DNA from: Mesorhizobium sp. GbtcB19
GTDB taxonomy: Bacteria; Pseudomonadota; Alphaproteobacteria; Rhizobiales; Rhizobiaceae
DNA length: 64,000 bases
Assembly (NCBI RefSeq): GCF_019091085.1
Contig: NZ_JAGXJY010000027.1
Span: forward strand, 1-64,000
Direction of reading: 5' to 3'
This document shows, in pieces, positions 1 to 8,260 of the stretch. Every line of letters starts with the position of its first letter. Within the stretch, counting starts at the first letter, position 1. The notes under the pieces were generated by a model that saw only the letters and a program-made list of their open reading frames with translations, searched no databases and was not told the DNA's origin. Made by a program: the position numbers and the translations under genes.

Positions 1-100
1 AGCCACCGCATCAAGAAATGCGCATGGAACGACGACTACCTAATCCAGGCCCTGACCCATATGCGATAGCCCTGCCCCCTTGTGGGGGAGATCAGCAGCT

Positions 101-1309
101 TCAACTCCGCAGCAGTTTCGCCAGCCTCGGCACACCCTCACCCACCGCGCGGTCGTCGGCCAGCGTGAACGACATGCGAAGCGTGTTGCGGCCGGTGCCG
201 TCGGCGTAGAAGGCGTTGCCAGGCACGAAGGCGACGCGCGCCTCCTTGACCGAACGCGCCAGGAGCTCGGTGGCGTTCGCGCCTTCCGGCAGCGTCAGCC
301 AGACGAACATGCCGCCGTCCGGGCGGCTCCAGGAAATGCCGTCGGGCATGTTGGCTTCGAGTGCGGAAAGCAGCGCGTCGCGGCGCTTGCGGTAGGCGCC
401 GATCAGCTTTTCCACCTGGCCGTCGAAAATGGTTTCGGCGACGCGGTGCATGACCATCTGGTTGATCGAGGGGCTGTGCAGGTCGGAGGCCTGCTTCATC
501 AGCACCAGCTTTTCCACGACATGGCGCGGCGCGCAGACCCAGCCGACGCGCATGCCGGGCGACAGGATTTTCGAGAAGGAACCGCAATAGAGCGTGCGCG
601 CCTTGTCGATACCGCCCGAGCGGGCGCAATCCAGCGCCAGGATCGGCGGCACGCCCTCGCCGTCATAACGCAGCGCGCGATAGGCGGCGTCCTCGATCAC
701 GGCGATGTCGAGTTCGCCGGCAAGGTCAAGCACCGCCTCGCGCTGCCTGGCGTCCAACGTGTTGCCGGTCGGATTGGCGAAATCCGGCACCAGATAGGCG
801 AATTTCACCTTGCCGCCATTCGCGGCCGCAGCGGCGCGATAGGCCTCCGGCGTCATGTTGCCGCCGGCGGTGTTCAGCCGGTCGTAGCGCGGCTCATAGG
901 CGTTGAAGGCCTGCAGCGCGCCAAGATAGGTCGGCCAGGTGACCAAGGCCGTATCGCCCGGCGACAGAAAGAGCTTGCCGAGATAGTCGAGCGCCTGCTG
1001 CGAACCGGAGGTGATGAAGATGTTGCCCTCGTCGCACTGGATACCGAGCTTGCCCATCTGGCCGGCCAGCCATTTGCGCAGCGGCAAAAACCCTTCGCTG
1101 ACCTGATACTGCAGCGCCGTCCCTGCTTCGGGGCCGCCGAGCACGGCCTGATAGGCATCGCCGATCGCCTGCGCCGGAAACAGCGACGGGTCGGGAATGC
1201 CGCCGGCAAACGAGATGATGTCCGGCTGGTCGAGCAGCTTCAGCAGCTCGCGGATTTCCGAAGCCTTCATGCGCGTGGAGCGCGAGGCCAGCAGGTTCAA
1301 CAGGGTCAA
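101..1309 (-). CDS. PLP-dependent class I/II aminotransferase (2-aminoadipate aminotransferase-like)
   Basis: A 402-residue fold-type I aminotransferase, expected to be cytosolic and to move an amino group between an amino acid and a 2-oxo acid with pyridoxal phosphate. The cofactor lysine is K247 in GSFSKILSPGMRVGW. The cofactor-stacking and asparagine region PDFANPTGNT (about 175-184) and the EDAAY aspartate (about 207) are all present, and the length is normal for the family. The opening ISFAGGIPDPSLFP is typical of the LysN/aromatic aminotransferase and MocR C-terminal group; there is no GntR-type DNA-binding domain in front. It stands alone, with its promoter side facing the next gene. 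The exact amino donor cannot be read from sequence. Confidence 0.9.
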   Translation of the reverse strand: MTLLNLLASRSTRMKASEIRELLKLLDQPDIISFAGGIPDPSLFPAQAIGDAYQAVLGGPEAGTALQYQVSEGFLPLRKWLAGQMGKLGIQCDEGNIFITSGSQQALDYLGKLFLSPGDTALVTWPTYLGALQAFNAYEPRYDRLNTAGGNMTPEAYRAAAAANGGKVKFAYLVPDFANPTGNTLDARQREAVLDLAGELDIAVIEDAAYRALRYDGEGVPPILALDCARSGGIDKARTLYCGSFSKILSPGMRVGWVCAPRHVVEKLVLMKQASDLHSPSINQMVMHRVAETIFDGQVEKLIGAYRKRRDALLSALEANMPDGISWSRPDGGMFVWLTLPEGANATELLARSVKEARVAFVPGNAFYADGTGRNTLRMSFTLADDRAVGEGVPRLAKLLRS

Positions 1310-1561
1310 GGCGCACCTCCCGTGGGGCGTGTTCTATTTAGGTCAACTTGGCTGACCTATTATCAGGCTTTTCTGCCGAGTTGAATAGCCCAGCCGCGTA
1401 TCGGGCGCAGGCCAATCGCGGCCGTACCTGCCGCTGCCCCGACCATAATAGTCACCGAAACGTGACCAACGGTAAATATCAGTCGCCTCTAATTCAACCG
1501 GCATAGGTGGTACTGATGAAGTGGCTCTGCAGGGAGCCAAAAAAGATGGGAGATACAGGCT

Positions 1562-1837
1562 ATGAATACGAAGATCGCATTTCTGAGCCTATTGGCCGCG
1601 TCGGTCATCGCCGGCACGGCATTCGCCGGCATCCTCGACGAGCCGAAGATGATGGCGCCCTTCTTCACCGACAAGACCATGAAGACGATGAAGTCGGACG
1701 CCGACATGAAGAAGGTCTGGGCCAAGATGTCGAAGAAGCACCAGACGGCAATGATGAAGGAATGCCAGGACGCGGCGATGAGCAAGCCGCATGCCGAATT
1801 CTGCGCGAAGTTGAATGCGCTGGCCGGCCACGCCTGA
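1562..1837 (+). CDS. Small exported methionine-rich protein of unknown function
   Basis: 91 residues. A clear Sec signal peptide (MNTK, hydrophobic stretch, cleavage near AFA-G at about residue 23) leaves a mature protein of about 68 residues in the periplasm. The mature part is rich in methionine and lysine (MM, MKTMK, MKK, MMKE patterns) and has two cysteines, at about 69 and 82, that could form one disulfide. A ribosome site GGGAG lies about 9 bases before the ATG. I recognise no family. Met-rich periplasmic proteins sometimes bind copper, but here that is only a suggestion. Confidence 0.7.
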   Translation: MNTKIAFLSLLAASVIAGTAFAGILDEPKMMAPFFTDKTMKTMKSDADMKKVWAKMSKKHQTAMMKECQDAAMSKPHAEFCAKLNALAGHA

Positions 1838-2124
1838 TCGGGTTAGACGGCAGGGTGGCGGGCCAGAGGACCGCCACCCCGCCTTGTCGCCGGCAACGAT
1901 CCGTCAGGCGGGCGGCGTGGCAAGGGGCCAAGCAAATCGCCTAATTGCCGCTATATTAGAAAGAGAGCATATTACCTCGAGCTGGAGGTACGCTCCGGTC
2001 GAACCGCCCGTTGCGCACGATCGTCCGAGCGGTCCACGGACCAGTCAAATGCCAGGAGAAACAGGCACGCCCGTGCTGCCCGCATCATTGGGTAGCCGGG
2101 CACTGATATCTGGAGGAGGATCCC

Positions 2125-2439
2125 ATGAAGGTTACCATACTCGCGACTTACGAACCCCATGCCGCCAAAGGGCTGATGCAAGGATCGAATCGGGAAGTAG
2201 CCATTGCGGCGCTGTTTGAAAGTGTCGGCGGCCGGATGCACAGCCTGATGTTCACGCGCGGCATCTACGACGTCATCGTCAATGGCGAGGTGCCGGACCA
2301 GATTGCCGGGATGGGCATGACGCTCGCCGTGCGGGCAAGCGGTTCGGTGAGCGATCTCGTCGTTCTCGAAGAGCTCGACATGAAGGCGGTGATCGCGGCG
2401 GCCAACAAGGCCGCCGGCGCCTACAAGCCGGCCGGCTGA
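2125..2439 (+). CDS. GYD domain-containing protein
   Basis: 104 residues, cytosolic, matching the small GYD-domain family (a ferredoxin-like dimeric alpha/beta barrel fold). The signature region FTRGIYDVIVNGEVPD (about 48-63) corresponds to the G-x-YD motif that names the family. The start is fixed by a strong ribosome site GGAGGAGG just upstream of the ATG. It lies 22 bases before another small alpha/beta-barrel gene, so the two are probably co-transcribed. The family's function is unknown; members often sit beside ABM-like proteins. Confidence 0.8.
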   Translation: MKVTILATYEPHAAKGLMQGSNREVAIAALFESVGGRMHSLMFTRGIYDVIVNGEVPDQIAGMGMTLAVRASGSVSDLVVLEELDMKAVIAAANKAAGAYKPAG

Positions 2440-2461
2440 TGCCAGACTGAAGGAGGAAACC

Positions 2462-2758
2462 ATGACCGCCTACAATGTAGTTCGCTTTCGCACCAAGCCG
2501 GGCAAGGAAAAGGCCTTCATCGACGCGCATGAGAAGGTAACTCTGAACGCCAAGGGCTTTCGCAAGGGCGCCTTGATCAAGACCGGCGAGCGCACATTCT
2601 GCATGGTCGGCGAATGGAACGACATGGACAGCCTCGCCGCGGCGCGCCCGATGATGATCGGCATTCTCGACACGTTCCGCGATATGCTCGAGGACCTCGG
2701 CGGCGATCTCGGCGTGACCGATCCGGTGTCCGGCACAGTCGTTGCCGAAATTGGCTGA
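2462..2758 (+). CDS. ABM-like small alpha/beta-barrel protein
   Basis: 98 residues. The start MTAYNVVRFRTKPGKEKAFIDAH is typical of antibiotic-biosynthesis-monooxygenase-like (ABM) dimeric barrels: a beta strand, then an acidic/basic helix with a conserved KPGKE turn. AGGAGG sits 6 bases before the ATG. It is the second gene of a pair with the GYD protein. No catalytic motif can be named, because ABM-fold proteins include monooxygenases, isomerases and many with no known activity. Confidence 0.65.
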   Translation: MTAYNVVRFRTKPGKEKAFIDAHEKVTLNAKGFRKGALIKTGERTFCMVGEWNDMDSLAAARPMMIGILDTFRDMLEDLGGDLGVTDPVSGTVVAEIG

Positions 2759-2865
2759 GGACGTTTCCTGTAAGCGTGGCCGGGCCACCATGCGTGCCCG
2801 GCCGACGCCGGCGGCTGAACTCGGCGACATGCCGCCCGCGTTGGGGCGGCGCGTTTGTCTTTACC

Positions 2866-3021
2866 TCAGAACGGCAACCGGATTTCGTCCGGCTCGGTCC
2901 TGTCCGGCCAGCCGATGTCCTTCTGGATATCTGCCGGCAGCTCGTTGAGCTCGCGCGTCGTGCGGCGGCGCTTGCTGGCCTGCGCGAAGGCAGCACGTAT
3001 CCGGTTGAGACTTTTGAACAT
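2866..3021 (-). CDS. DUF1127 family small protein
   Basis: 51 residues beginning MFKSLNRIRAAF. The core RRTTRELNELPADIQKDIGW is the DUF1127 hallmark (arginine-rich helix, then L-x-x-L-x-x-x-x-x-D-I-G). The upstream ATG at 3069 adds 16 residues unlike the family. The ATG at 3021 has a GGGAG ribosome site at the right distance, so I chose it. In alphaproteobacteria some DUF1127 proteins act in RNA turnover and phosphate or stress physiology; what this copy does is not evident. It is monocistronic and points away from the ABM-like gene. Confidence 0.8.
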   Translation of the reverse strand: MFKSLNRIRAAFAQASKRRRTTRELNELPADIQKDIGWPDRTEPDEIRLPF

Positions 3022-3244
3022 GGACAGCTCCCATAAATCAGCGGCGCAAAACCGATGCCGCCCATTCACCCGGCGCCGCTTTTGCGATGCGTCTGTAACC
3101 AGCGGATTGCGCGCGAACGGTGAAATGCTTCACGAAGCCGAAGCGGCTTGAAACATATGCATGCAAACTAAATTATGGGATCGGCCAGATGGCTTGCGTG
3201 TCAGATGAGGCATCGGCGCGAACGGCACGCCGCTGCTTGACGAC

Positions 3245-4447
3245 TTACGCGACCACCTTCCCGCCCCGCGCCACTTCCCTGCCCGCGCGATAGACCGTGC
3301 GCTCCTTCGGCACAGCCACCACGGCTTCCGGGACATGCTCGGCCTTGAGCGCGACGAAATCCGCCTTGGCGCCGGCGGCGATGCCGTAGCCTTCCAGCCC
3401 TAGCGCCTTGGCGCCGGCCTGGCTCACCACGTCATAGGCGGCTTCCAGCTCCCAATCCTCGTAGAAGCCGGAGCGGTAGCCGATCATGTTGGCGCGGTTC
3501 AGCATGTCGCCATCGCCATAGGGCCACCAGGAATCGCGGATGTTGTCGGAGCCGGCAAAGACCGTCACACCCGCCTTGCGCAGCGCCGCCACGGGCGGGA
3601 AAGCATGGTCGCCGGGCGCGTTGGTCATGATGGCGAGGCCGGCGGCGGCGATGCGCTCGCCGGCCCTAGCCAGCGCGTCGGCTGAAATGTCGCCCAGCGC
3701 ATAGGCGTGGCTGACGGCGACCTTTCCCTGCATGCCCGATGCCGTGGTCCGGGCGGCGATCTCCTCGATCTCGAACAGGCCGAGCGTGCCGCCGTCATGC
3801 AGATGGATGTCGACACCGGCGCCGCGTTTCTCGGCAAGGCCGAAGACGATTTCGAGATGGCCTTTCACGTCGCGGTCGAAGCTCGCCGGATCGAGACCGC
3901 CGATGAGGTCGCAGCCGAGCTTCAGCGCCTCGTCGAGCAGCTCCGCCGTGCCGGGCGAGGATAGGATGCCGCTCTGCGGGAAAGCGACGAGCTGGATGTC
4001 GATCAAGTCGCGGTATTTCTCCCGCACGCCGAGGATCGTCTCAACATGCTTCAGCCCGACCGCGGCGTCGACCATGACGTGGCTGCGCATGGCGAGGCTG
4101 CCATGGCCGACGCAGAGCTCGAGCTGGCTCTTCGCGCGCTCCGCCATCGGCGCGGCCTGCGCGAGGTTGCGCATCTGGAAAGCCACCCGCTCGCGCACGT
4201 CGAAACCGTTGGTGCACGGAATGTGCGGACGCCAGGCATCGCCATAGAAGGACGTGTCGAGATGGATATGGCCCTCGACGAAGGCCGGCAGCACGAGCTG
4301 ACCGGCGAGATCGATGGCGCTGGACCCGGCTGCATTGCCGGCCGGCGCAATGGCGCGGAAGCGGCCGCCGGCGACGGTGAGGTCGGCGACCGTACCGTCG
4401 GCCAGCCTGGCGTTGAGAAAATGAGTCTGGTTCAAGATGCAATCCAT
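3245..4447 (-). CDS. Amidohydrolase, cytosine deaminase (CodA/AtzC)-like
   Basis: 400 residues, metal-dependent amidohydrolase of the cytosine deaminase branch, cytosolic. Metal ligands are visible: H60-x-H62 in EGHIHLDTS, H215/H217 in DIHLHDGG, H247 in VSHAYALGD and D301 in FAGSDNIRDSWWPYGDGD. The FAGSDN...WPYGxGDML block is typical of CodA and N-isopropylammelide hydrolase relatives. Where E. coli CodA has its catalytic Glu (two residues after the third His), this protein reads LHDGG, so cytosine may not be the substrate. No signal peptide is seen. It is a single gene between DUF1127 and the protease operon. Confidence 0.85.
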   Translation of the reverse strand: MDCILNQTHFLNARLADGTVADLTVAGGRFRAIAPAGNAAGSSAIDLAGQLVLPAFVEGHIHLDTSFYGDAWRPHIPCTNGFDVRERVAFQMRNLAQAAPMAERAKSQLELCVGHGSLAMRSHVMVDAAVGLKHVETILGVREKYRDLIDIQLVAFPQSGILSSPGTAELLDEALKLGCDLIGGLDPASFDRDVKGHLEIVFGLAEKRGAGVDIHLHDGGTLGLFEIEEIAARTTASGMQGKVAVSHAYALGDISADALARAGERIAAAGLAIMTNAPGDHAFPPVAALRKAGVTVFAGSDNIRDSWWPYGDGDMLNRANMIGYRSGFYEDWELEAAYDVVSQAGAKALGLEGYGIAAGAKADFVALKAEHVPEAVVAVPKERTVYRAGREVARGGKVVA

Positions 4448-4557
4448 TGAAAGTGAACGGCATCAGTGGTCGTCGCTTGGCGGGCCAAGGTCAATGCCGC
4501 CAGAGATAGAAACTGTTTCGTCTCGACTTATCTTCTTCTCTTAGAGCAGGTCTGCCC

Positions 4558-5808
4558 TCATGCCACTGCCAGCTCCTGCTGCAGCTGCGTTACCGCCGCG
4601 AGCGCGTCGACGCGCAGGAAGCGCTTGCCGGTAACGGCCAGGCTGGTGACCTCCGAATCGTCCTCGATGACCTTTGCCGACTGCCTGATGATGCGGACCA
4701 GCATCGCGATATCGGGACGAGCATTCCTCTTCTCCTTCAGGTGCAGCGACTGCAGGAGCGCAATGACGCCGGCGACGACAGGCGCCGCCTGGCTGGTGCC
4801 CTGGCGCACGATGGAAGAGCCGGCATTGCCGCCGATGCCGGTTGCGAGCACCCACGAACCCGGCGCGAAGATGACGGTGCCGCAGCCGTCGGCGTCGACC
4901 TTTTCCATGCGCTGCGTATAGATGGCGAGTTGATCGGCGCGCGAGCTCTGGGTCGAGGGGCTGCCGTATTCCGCTCCCAGGCTGCAGGGGCGGCCGGCAG
5001 CGTCGTTGCAGGGCTGGTCGTAGACGGCGCCGACGCTCACCACTTGCCTGACGATCGCCGGATAGCACATGCCCTCGGCGGCGAGTTCCTTCGTGGCGAA
5101 AAGGCCGTAGTAATTGCCGGCAGCGGCCACGACAGGAATGTTGCGCGCCGCCAGTGCCAGGATCGCCTGGGTGACGGGGTTGGCCGCAAAGCCTGAATCG
5201 TCGGCATGATTCTTGTTGTCGCCGACCGAGAGGCAGACAACGCTTATGCCCAGCCGGTCCGCATTGTCGAGAACCCAGTTCAGCCCGTTGGCGATTGCCG
5301 AGCTTATGTCCGCGCTCTGGTCGGAGCCGGTGCCTTCGAGAATTTTGACCGGCACGATGCGGCAGGCAGGCGCGACGCCGATATGAACCCCTTTTGCCGC
5401 CAGCGCGCCGGCGACATGGGTGCCATGGCCGGACGCATCGGTGATATCGTCTCCGGGCGGATCGGACATGCAGTTGACGCTGGCCGCGATCCGCAGGTCG
5501 CTGGGCTGGAAATCGAGATGACCGGTGAAGCAGCCGCTGTCGAGCACCGCCGCCGTCACGCCCTCCCCGTTGGCGATGGCATGGGCTTGCTCGAAATGCA
5601 CCAGGCTGCTGACCTCGGCCATTTCGAGGGCGTGGCCGGACGATGGTTTGAACGGGATCTGATCCGGTATCGGCGGAGCAACGAAATTGATTTCTGTCGC
5701 GGCGGCGGCGCGCAACTTGTCGCGCCCCTTGGCGCGCTGGCCGGCACTTTTCGCCGGCTTGCGTTTCTTCGCCTGTTTGACAGCTTTGGCTGGCCCGGGT
5801 TTGCGCAT
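4558..5808 (-). CDS. Subtilisin-like (S8) serine protease, last gene of a five-gene operon
   Basis: 416 residues. The subtilase triad is complete: D90 in AAVLDSG, H128 in GHGTHVAG, S339 in GTSQAAPVVAG, with oxyanion Asn N232 in AAAGNYYG. The first 35 residues are very basic (KAVKQAKKRKPAK...) with no hydrophobic core, so no Sec signal is visible although its operon partners are exported. Residues 40-80 could act as a short propeptide-like region. The gene starts 24 bases after the trypsin-like gene ends. Substrate unknown. It could be cytoplasmic, or exported by a route I cannot see. Confidence 0.88.
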   Translation of the reverse strand: MRKPGPAKAVKQAKKRKPAKSAGQRAKGRDKLRAAAATEINFVAPPIPDQIPFKPSSGHALEMAEVSSLVHFEQAHAIANGEGVTAAVLDSGCFTGHLDFQPSDLRIAASVNCMSDPPGDDITDASGHGTHVAGALAAKGVHIGVAPACRIVPVKILEGTGSDQSADISSAIANGLNWVLDNADRLGISVVCLSVGDNKNHADDSGFAANPVTQAILALAARNIPVVAAAGNYYGLFATKELAAEGMCYPAIVRQVVSVGAVYDQPCNDAAGRPCSLGAEYGSPSTQSSRADQLAIYTQRMEKVDADGCGTVIFAPGSWVLATGIGGNAGSSIVRQGTSQAAPVVAGVIALLQSLHLKEKRNARPDIAMLVRIIRQSAKVIEDDSEVTSLAVTGKRFLRVDALAAVTQLQQELAVA

Positions 5809-5832
5809 GGCTTTCCCCCTCGCGATCGAGTG

Positions 5833-6924
5833 CTACTGCGAATTGCCGGAGCCTTCCGGCGCCAAGGTCAGCTCAACGGTGCGAACATGCACCCCGAACG
5901 ACCACAGCCAGTTGAGCACATCGGAATGACCGATGGCCGTGTAGACGCCCCCGCCGCCGCAGAGCATTCCAGGCAGATGATCGGCATAGATCAGGGCGCG
6001 TGAGGTTACGCCGACCAGCGCCGGCGGCGGCAGGAAGGTTTTCCCTTTTGCGTCGGTCTGTTCGGGAGGATACCAGTAGACAGGACCGCCGCTGTCGCCG
6101 TTACAGGTGTCGACAGGGATACCCGTGCTGCCGGCGCTGACACGGCCAAGCACGAATTCATGAAAGCCGGCGCAGGGCGTTCCGCCGAAATTGCCCTGGC
6201 TGCAAAAATAAGAACCGATGTCGATGCGTCCGCGCTCAAGCGTGCGCGAGAACGTGCCGTTCTGCGTGATGCCGTAACCGGCGGCGGTGAGTTGCTTGGC
6301 TCCGGACGCGTAAACCGCGTGCATGCTGGCGACGCGCGTAAGTGGTCCACTGGGCGTCGGGTCCTCGCCATCCTTTTCGTCCTGACGGCTCTGCACGAAA
6401 AACAGCGCCAGGTCGCGGCCTGCATTGTCGACAGCGTCGTCGCAAACGTAGCCAGGGAAGCGCACCGCTTCGCGGACTGGACGTAAGGTAAATTTCGCGA
6501 TCGTGTCCGGATCATCAGGCAAATCGAAGGTGCGTTTGTCAATAAACCGGTAGCTCGCGATCACGCCGCAGGAACAATGGCCAGCTGTCAGCACCGCGTG
6601 CTGGTCGTGAAGCAGCGTACCGGTGCAGACTGCTTCCTGATCACTGGCGGGCGACGGGCGGAAGGTAATGCGCACGACGTCCTGGTAAACGCCCGACGGC
6701 ACCGGCGCCGCATTGATCATCTGCGGGCTGAACTGGCCTTCGCGGTCGTCGGGCACGGACGGCGCGCCGGTGCCGGCCTGCAACGTCTGAAATGTCCCGG
6801 TCTGATAGGGGTCGTCTTCCGCGGCGACTGGTCCCATGCAGACGGCAACGAGCAAGGCTGCCAAAAAGGCGAGGCGCACGGCGGAAGAGACCGCGTAAAG
6901 CCCCCTGCCCGGCAATCCGTTCAT
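5833..6924 (-). CDS. Exported trypsin-like (S1) serine protease
   Basis: 363 residues from an ATG four bases past the upstream stop; a longer frame back to 7056 lies inside the previous gene and is rejected. A hydrophobic signal (about residues 15-35, VAVCMGPVAAEDD) predicts export. The chymotrypsin-fold triad is complete: H116 in LTAGHC, D171 in GRDLALF, S278 in NGDSGGPV. About ten cysteines, several paired around the active site, suggest disulfides and hence a periplasmic or extracellular location. It sits between the lipoproteins and the subtilisin-like gene, so the operon encodes two serine proteases of unrelated folds. Confidence 0.88.
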   Translation of the reverse strand: MNGLPGRGLYAVSSAVRLAFLAALLVAVCMGPVAAEDDPYQTGTFQTLQAGTGAPSVPDDREGQFSPQMINAAPVPSGVYQDVVRITFRPSPASDQEAVCTGTLLHDQHAVLTAGHCSCGVIASYRFIDKRTFDLPDDPDTIAKFTLRPVREAVRFPGYVCDDAVDNAGRDLALFFVQSRQDEKDGEDPTPSGPLTRVASMHAVYASGAKQLTAAGYGITQNGTFSRTLERGRIDIGSYFCSQGNFGGTPCAGFHEFVLGRVSAGSTGIPVDTCNGDSGGPVYWYPPEQTDAKGKTFLPPPALVGVTSRALIYADHLPGMLCGGGGVYTAIGHSDVLNWLWSFGVHVRTVELTLAPEGSGNSQ

Positions 6925-6928
6925 CGCC

Positions 6929-8260
6929 TCACTCTCCCGCCTGCATCGCCTGGAAGCATTGCGCGCGGCCTTCGGGCGTGGCGTTGATCGTCTCGTCGTC
7001 GAGGCAGGAGCCCAGCCGCTGCAAAGCCGGCGACGTCGTCTCGGCGGAGCGGACACCCGGAGCCGCCGGCGCGACTGCCGCGACGGCGCCGCCGCCGTCC
7101 GGCCCGACGGCCAGGCGCTGGCCGACCGAGATATCGCCTTTCGCCAGCGCCTGGTCGGCGGTGGTGTCCTGGCGCATCTTTCGCAGCGTCTGGATCAGTT
7201 CCGCGTTGGTCTGCCACAGTTCCTTGCGGTTGGCGGCCTCGTTCTGGAAGATCGACAGCGTCGCGGCCGGGATCGAGAGCGCCACCTGCGCGGCATAGAG
7301 CGGAATATCCACGGCGGCATTGAGCTCGCTTGGCTTCACGACGGTGACGTTCTTCAACAGGCCGTTTTCGAAGACCACGTCGGTCTCCGCCGTGACGAAC
7401 ATGGCGCGGTTGACGCCAAGCGCGAAGATCGGCGCATGGTTCGGCATCGACACGTATTCGGTGCCGGCAAGGAGCCAGGGTTCGCTCGGGCTGTCAGGAT
7501 CCTTCTTGCGCAGGATCTTGATGCGGTGCGACAGTTCCGGCCGGTAGAGCACGCCGCGCTGCATCAGCTTGCGGGCATCGGCTCTCTCCTGCTGGTCCGG
7601 ATAGACAGCGCGGCCAGCGCTCGGCTGGCGGCACAATTGCGGCGACCATCCCTCCACATAAGGGTCGTCGCGGTCGTCCATGTAGACGCAATAGCCGAAT
7701 GGCCTGAGCGCCTTGTTGACCGCCTCGGCCTCGCGTCTGTCGAACGGATCGTAGTCGAGCGTCGCATAGAGCGCGGTGTCGCTGAGTTGCAGTTGCGCCG
7801 ATCGGCCGAGATCGGCGAGTTCCTGCGCTTTCGAGGCGGCAATGAGGTCCCCGGTCGCCTGGATAATCGCATTCGCAATCGGCTTCGACCTGTCGTCGGC
7901 GAACGTGTAGATGCGGGCGAGCAGGCCATTTTCGCTGCGCTGAATACCGACGCGGTCGTTGGAGAAAGCCGACAACAGGAAATCGAGGCAGAATGTATCC
8001 GTCGTGTCGCTGACCAGCTCGGTATTGGCTATCAGTTTCAGGCCGTAATTGGCGGGCGAGCCGCCGATTTCGACATGAACGAGACGCTTTGGCAGAAAAT
8101 AGGCGCCGGCATTGACATGGCATGCGCCTGGCGGCGAAGCGGTCGCCAGGCCGGCCGGCCCCTCGACCGAACCGGTCTCCAGCATCGACTGCGAGCACGC
8201 CGAAACAAGCAAGGCCAGACATGCCGCTGCCAGGGCCGGGAACGATCCCGCGCGGCGCAT
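6929..8260 (-). CDS. Lipoprotein of unknown family, paralogue of the preceding operon gene
   Basis: 443 residues. The lipoprotein signal peptide has the lipobox LVSAC with acylated C22. No known domain is recognised. It shares a series of spaced motifs with the protein at 8260-9678: AYFLPKRLVHV against SYSLPKSLLHV, TFCLDFLLSAF against TYCLDHLASAF, YDPFDRREAEAVN against FDPFDQQEVAEIN, GVLYRP against GIFYRP, and GVNRAMFVTAET against GIDRAVFATRRT. The start overlaps the previous stop as ATGA, which indicates translational coupling. It probably sits on the inner or outer membrane, facing the periplasm. Confidence 0.8.
   Translation of the reverse strand: MRRAGSFPALAAACLALLVSACSQSMLETGSVEGPAGLATASPPGACHVNAGAYFLPKRLVHVEIGGSPANYGLKLIANTELVSDTTDTFCLDFLLSAFSNDRVGIQRSENGLLARIYTFADDRSKPIANAIIQATGDLIAASKAQELADLGRSAQLQLSDTALYATLDYDPFDRREAEAVNKALRPFGYCVYMDDRDDPYVEGWSPQLCRQPSAGRAVYPDQQERADARKLMQRGVLYRPELSHRIKILRKKDPDSPSEPWLLAGTEYVSMPNHAPIFALGVNRAMFVTAETDVVFENGLLKNVTVVKPSELNAAVDIPLYAAQVALSIPAATLSIFQNEAANRKELWQTNAELIQTLRKMRQDTTADQALAKGDISVGQRLAVGPDGGGAVAAVAPAAPGVRSAETTSPALQRLGSCLDDETINATPEGRAQCFQAMQAGE

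Noticed and set aside
80..1384. Long plus-strand ORF opposite the aminotransferase
   Set aside because: Antisense frame kept open by high GC; its protein is Arg/Gly/His-rich with no family pattern, while the minus strand has full aminotransferase motifs.
2866..3069. Longer 67-residue form of the DUF1127 protein
   Set aside because: The extra 16 residues do not match the family, and the inner ATG has the better ribosome site.
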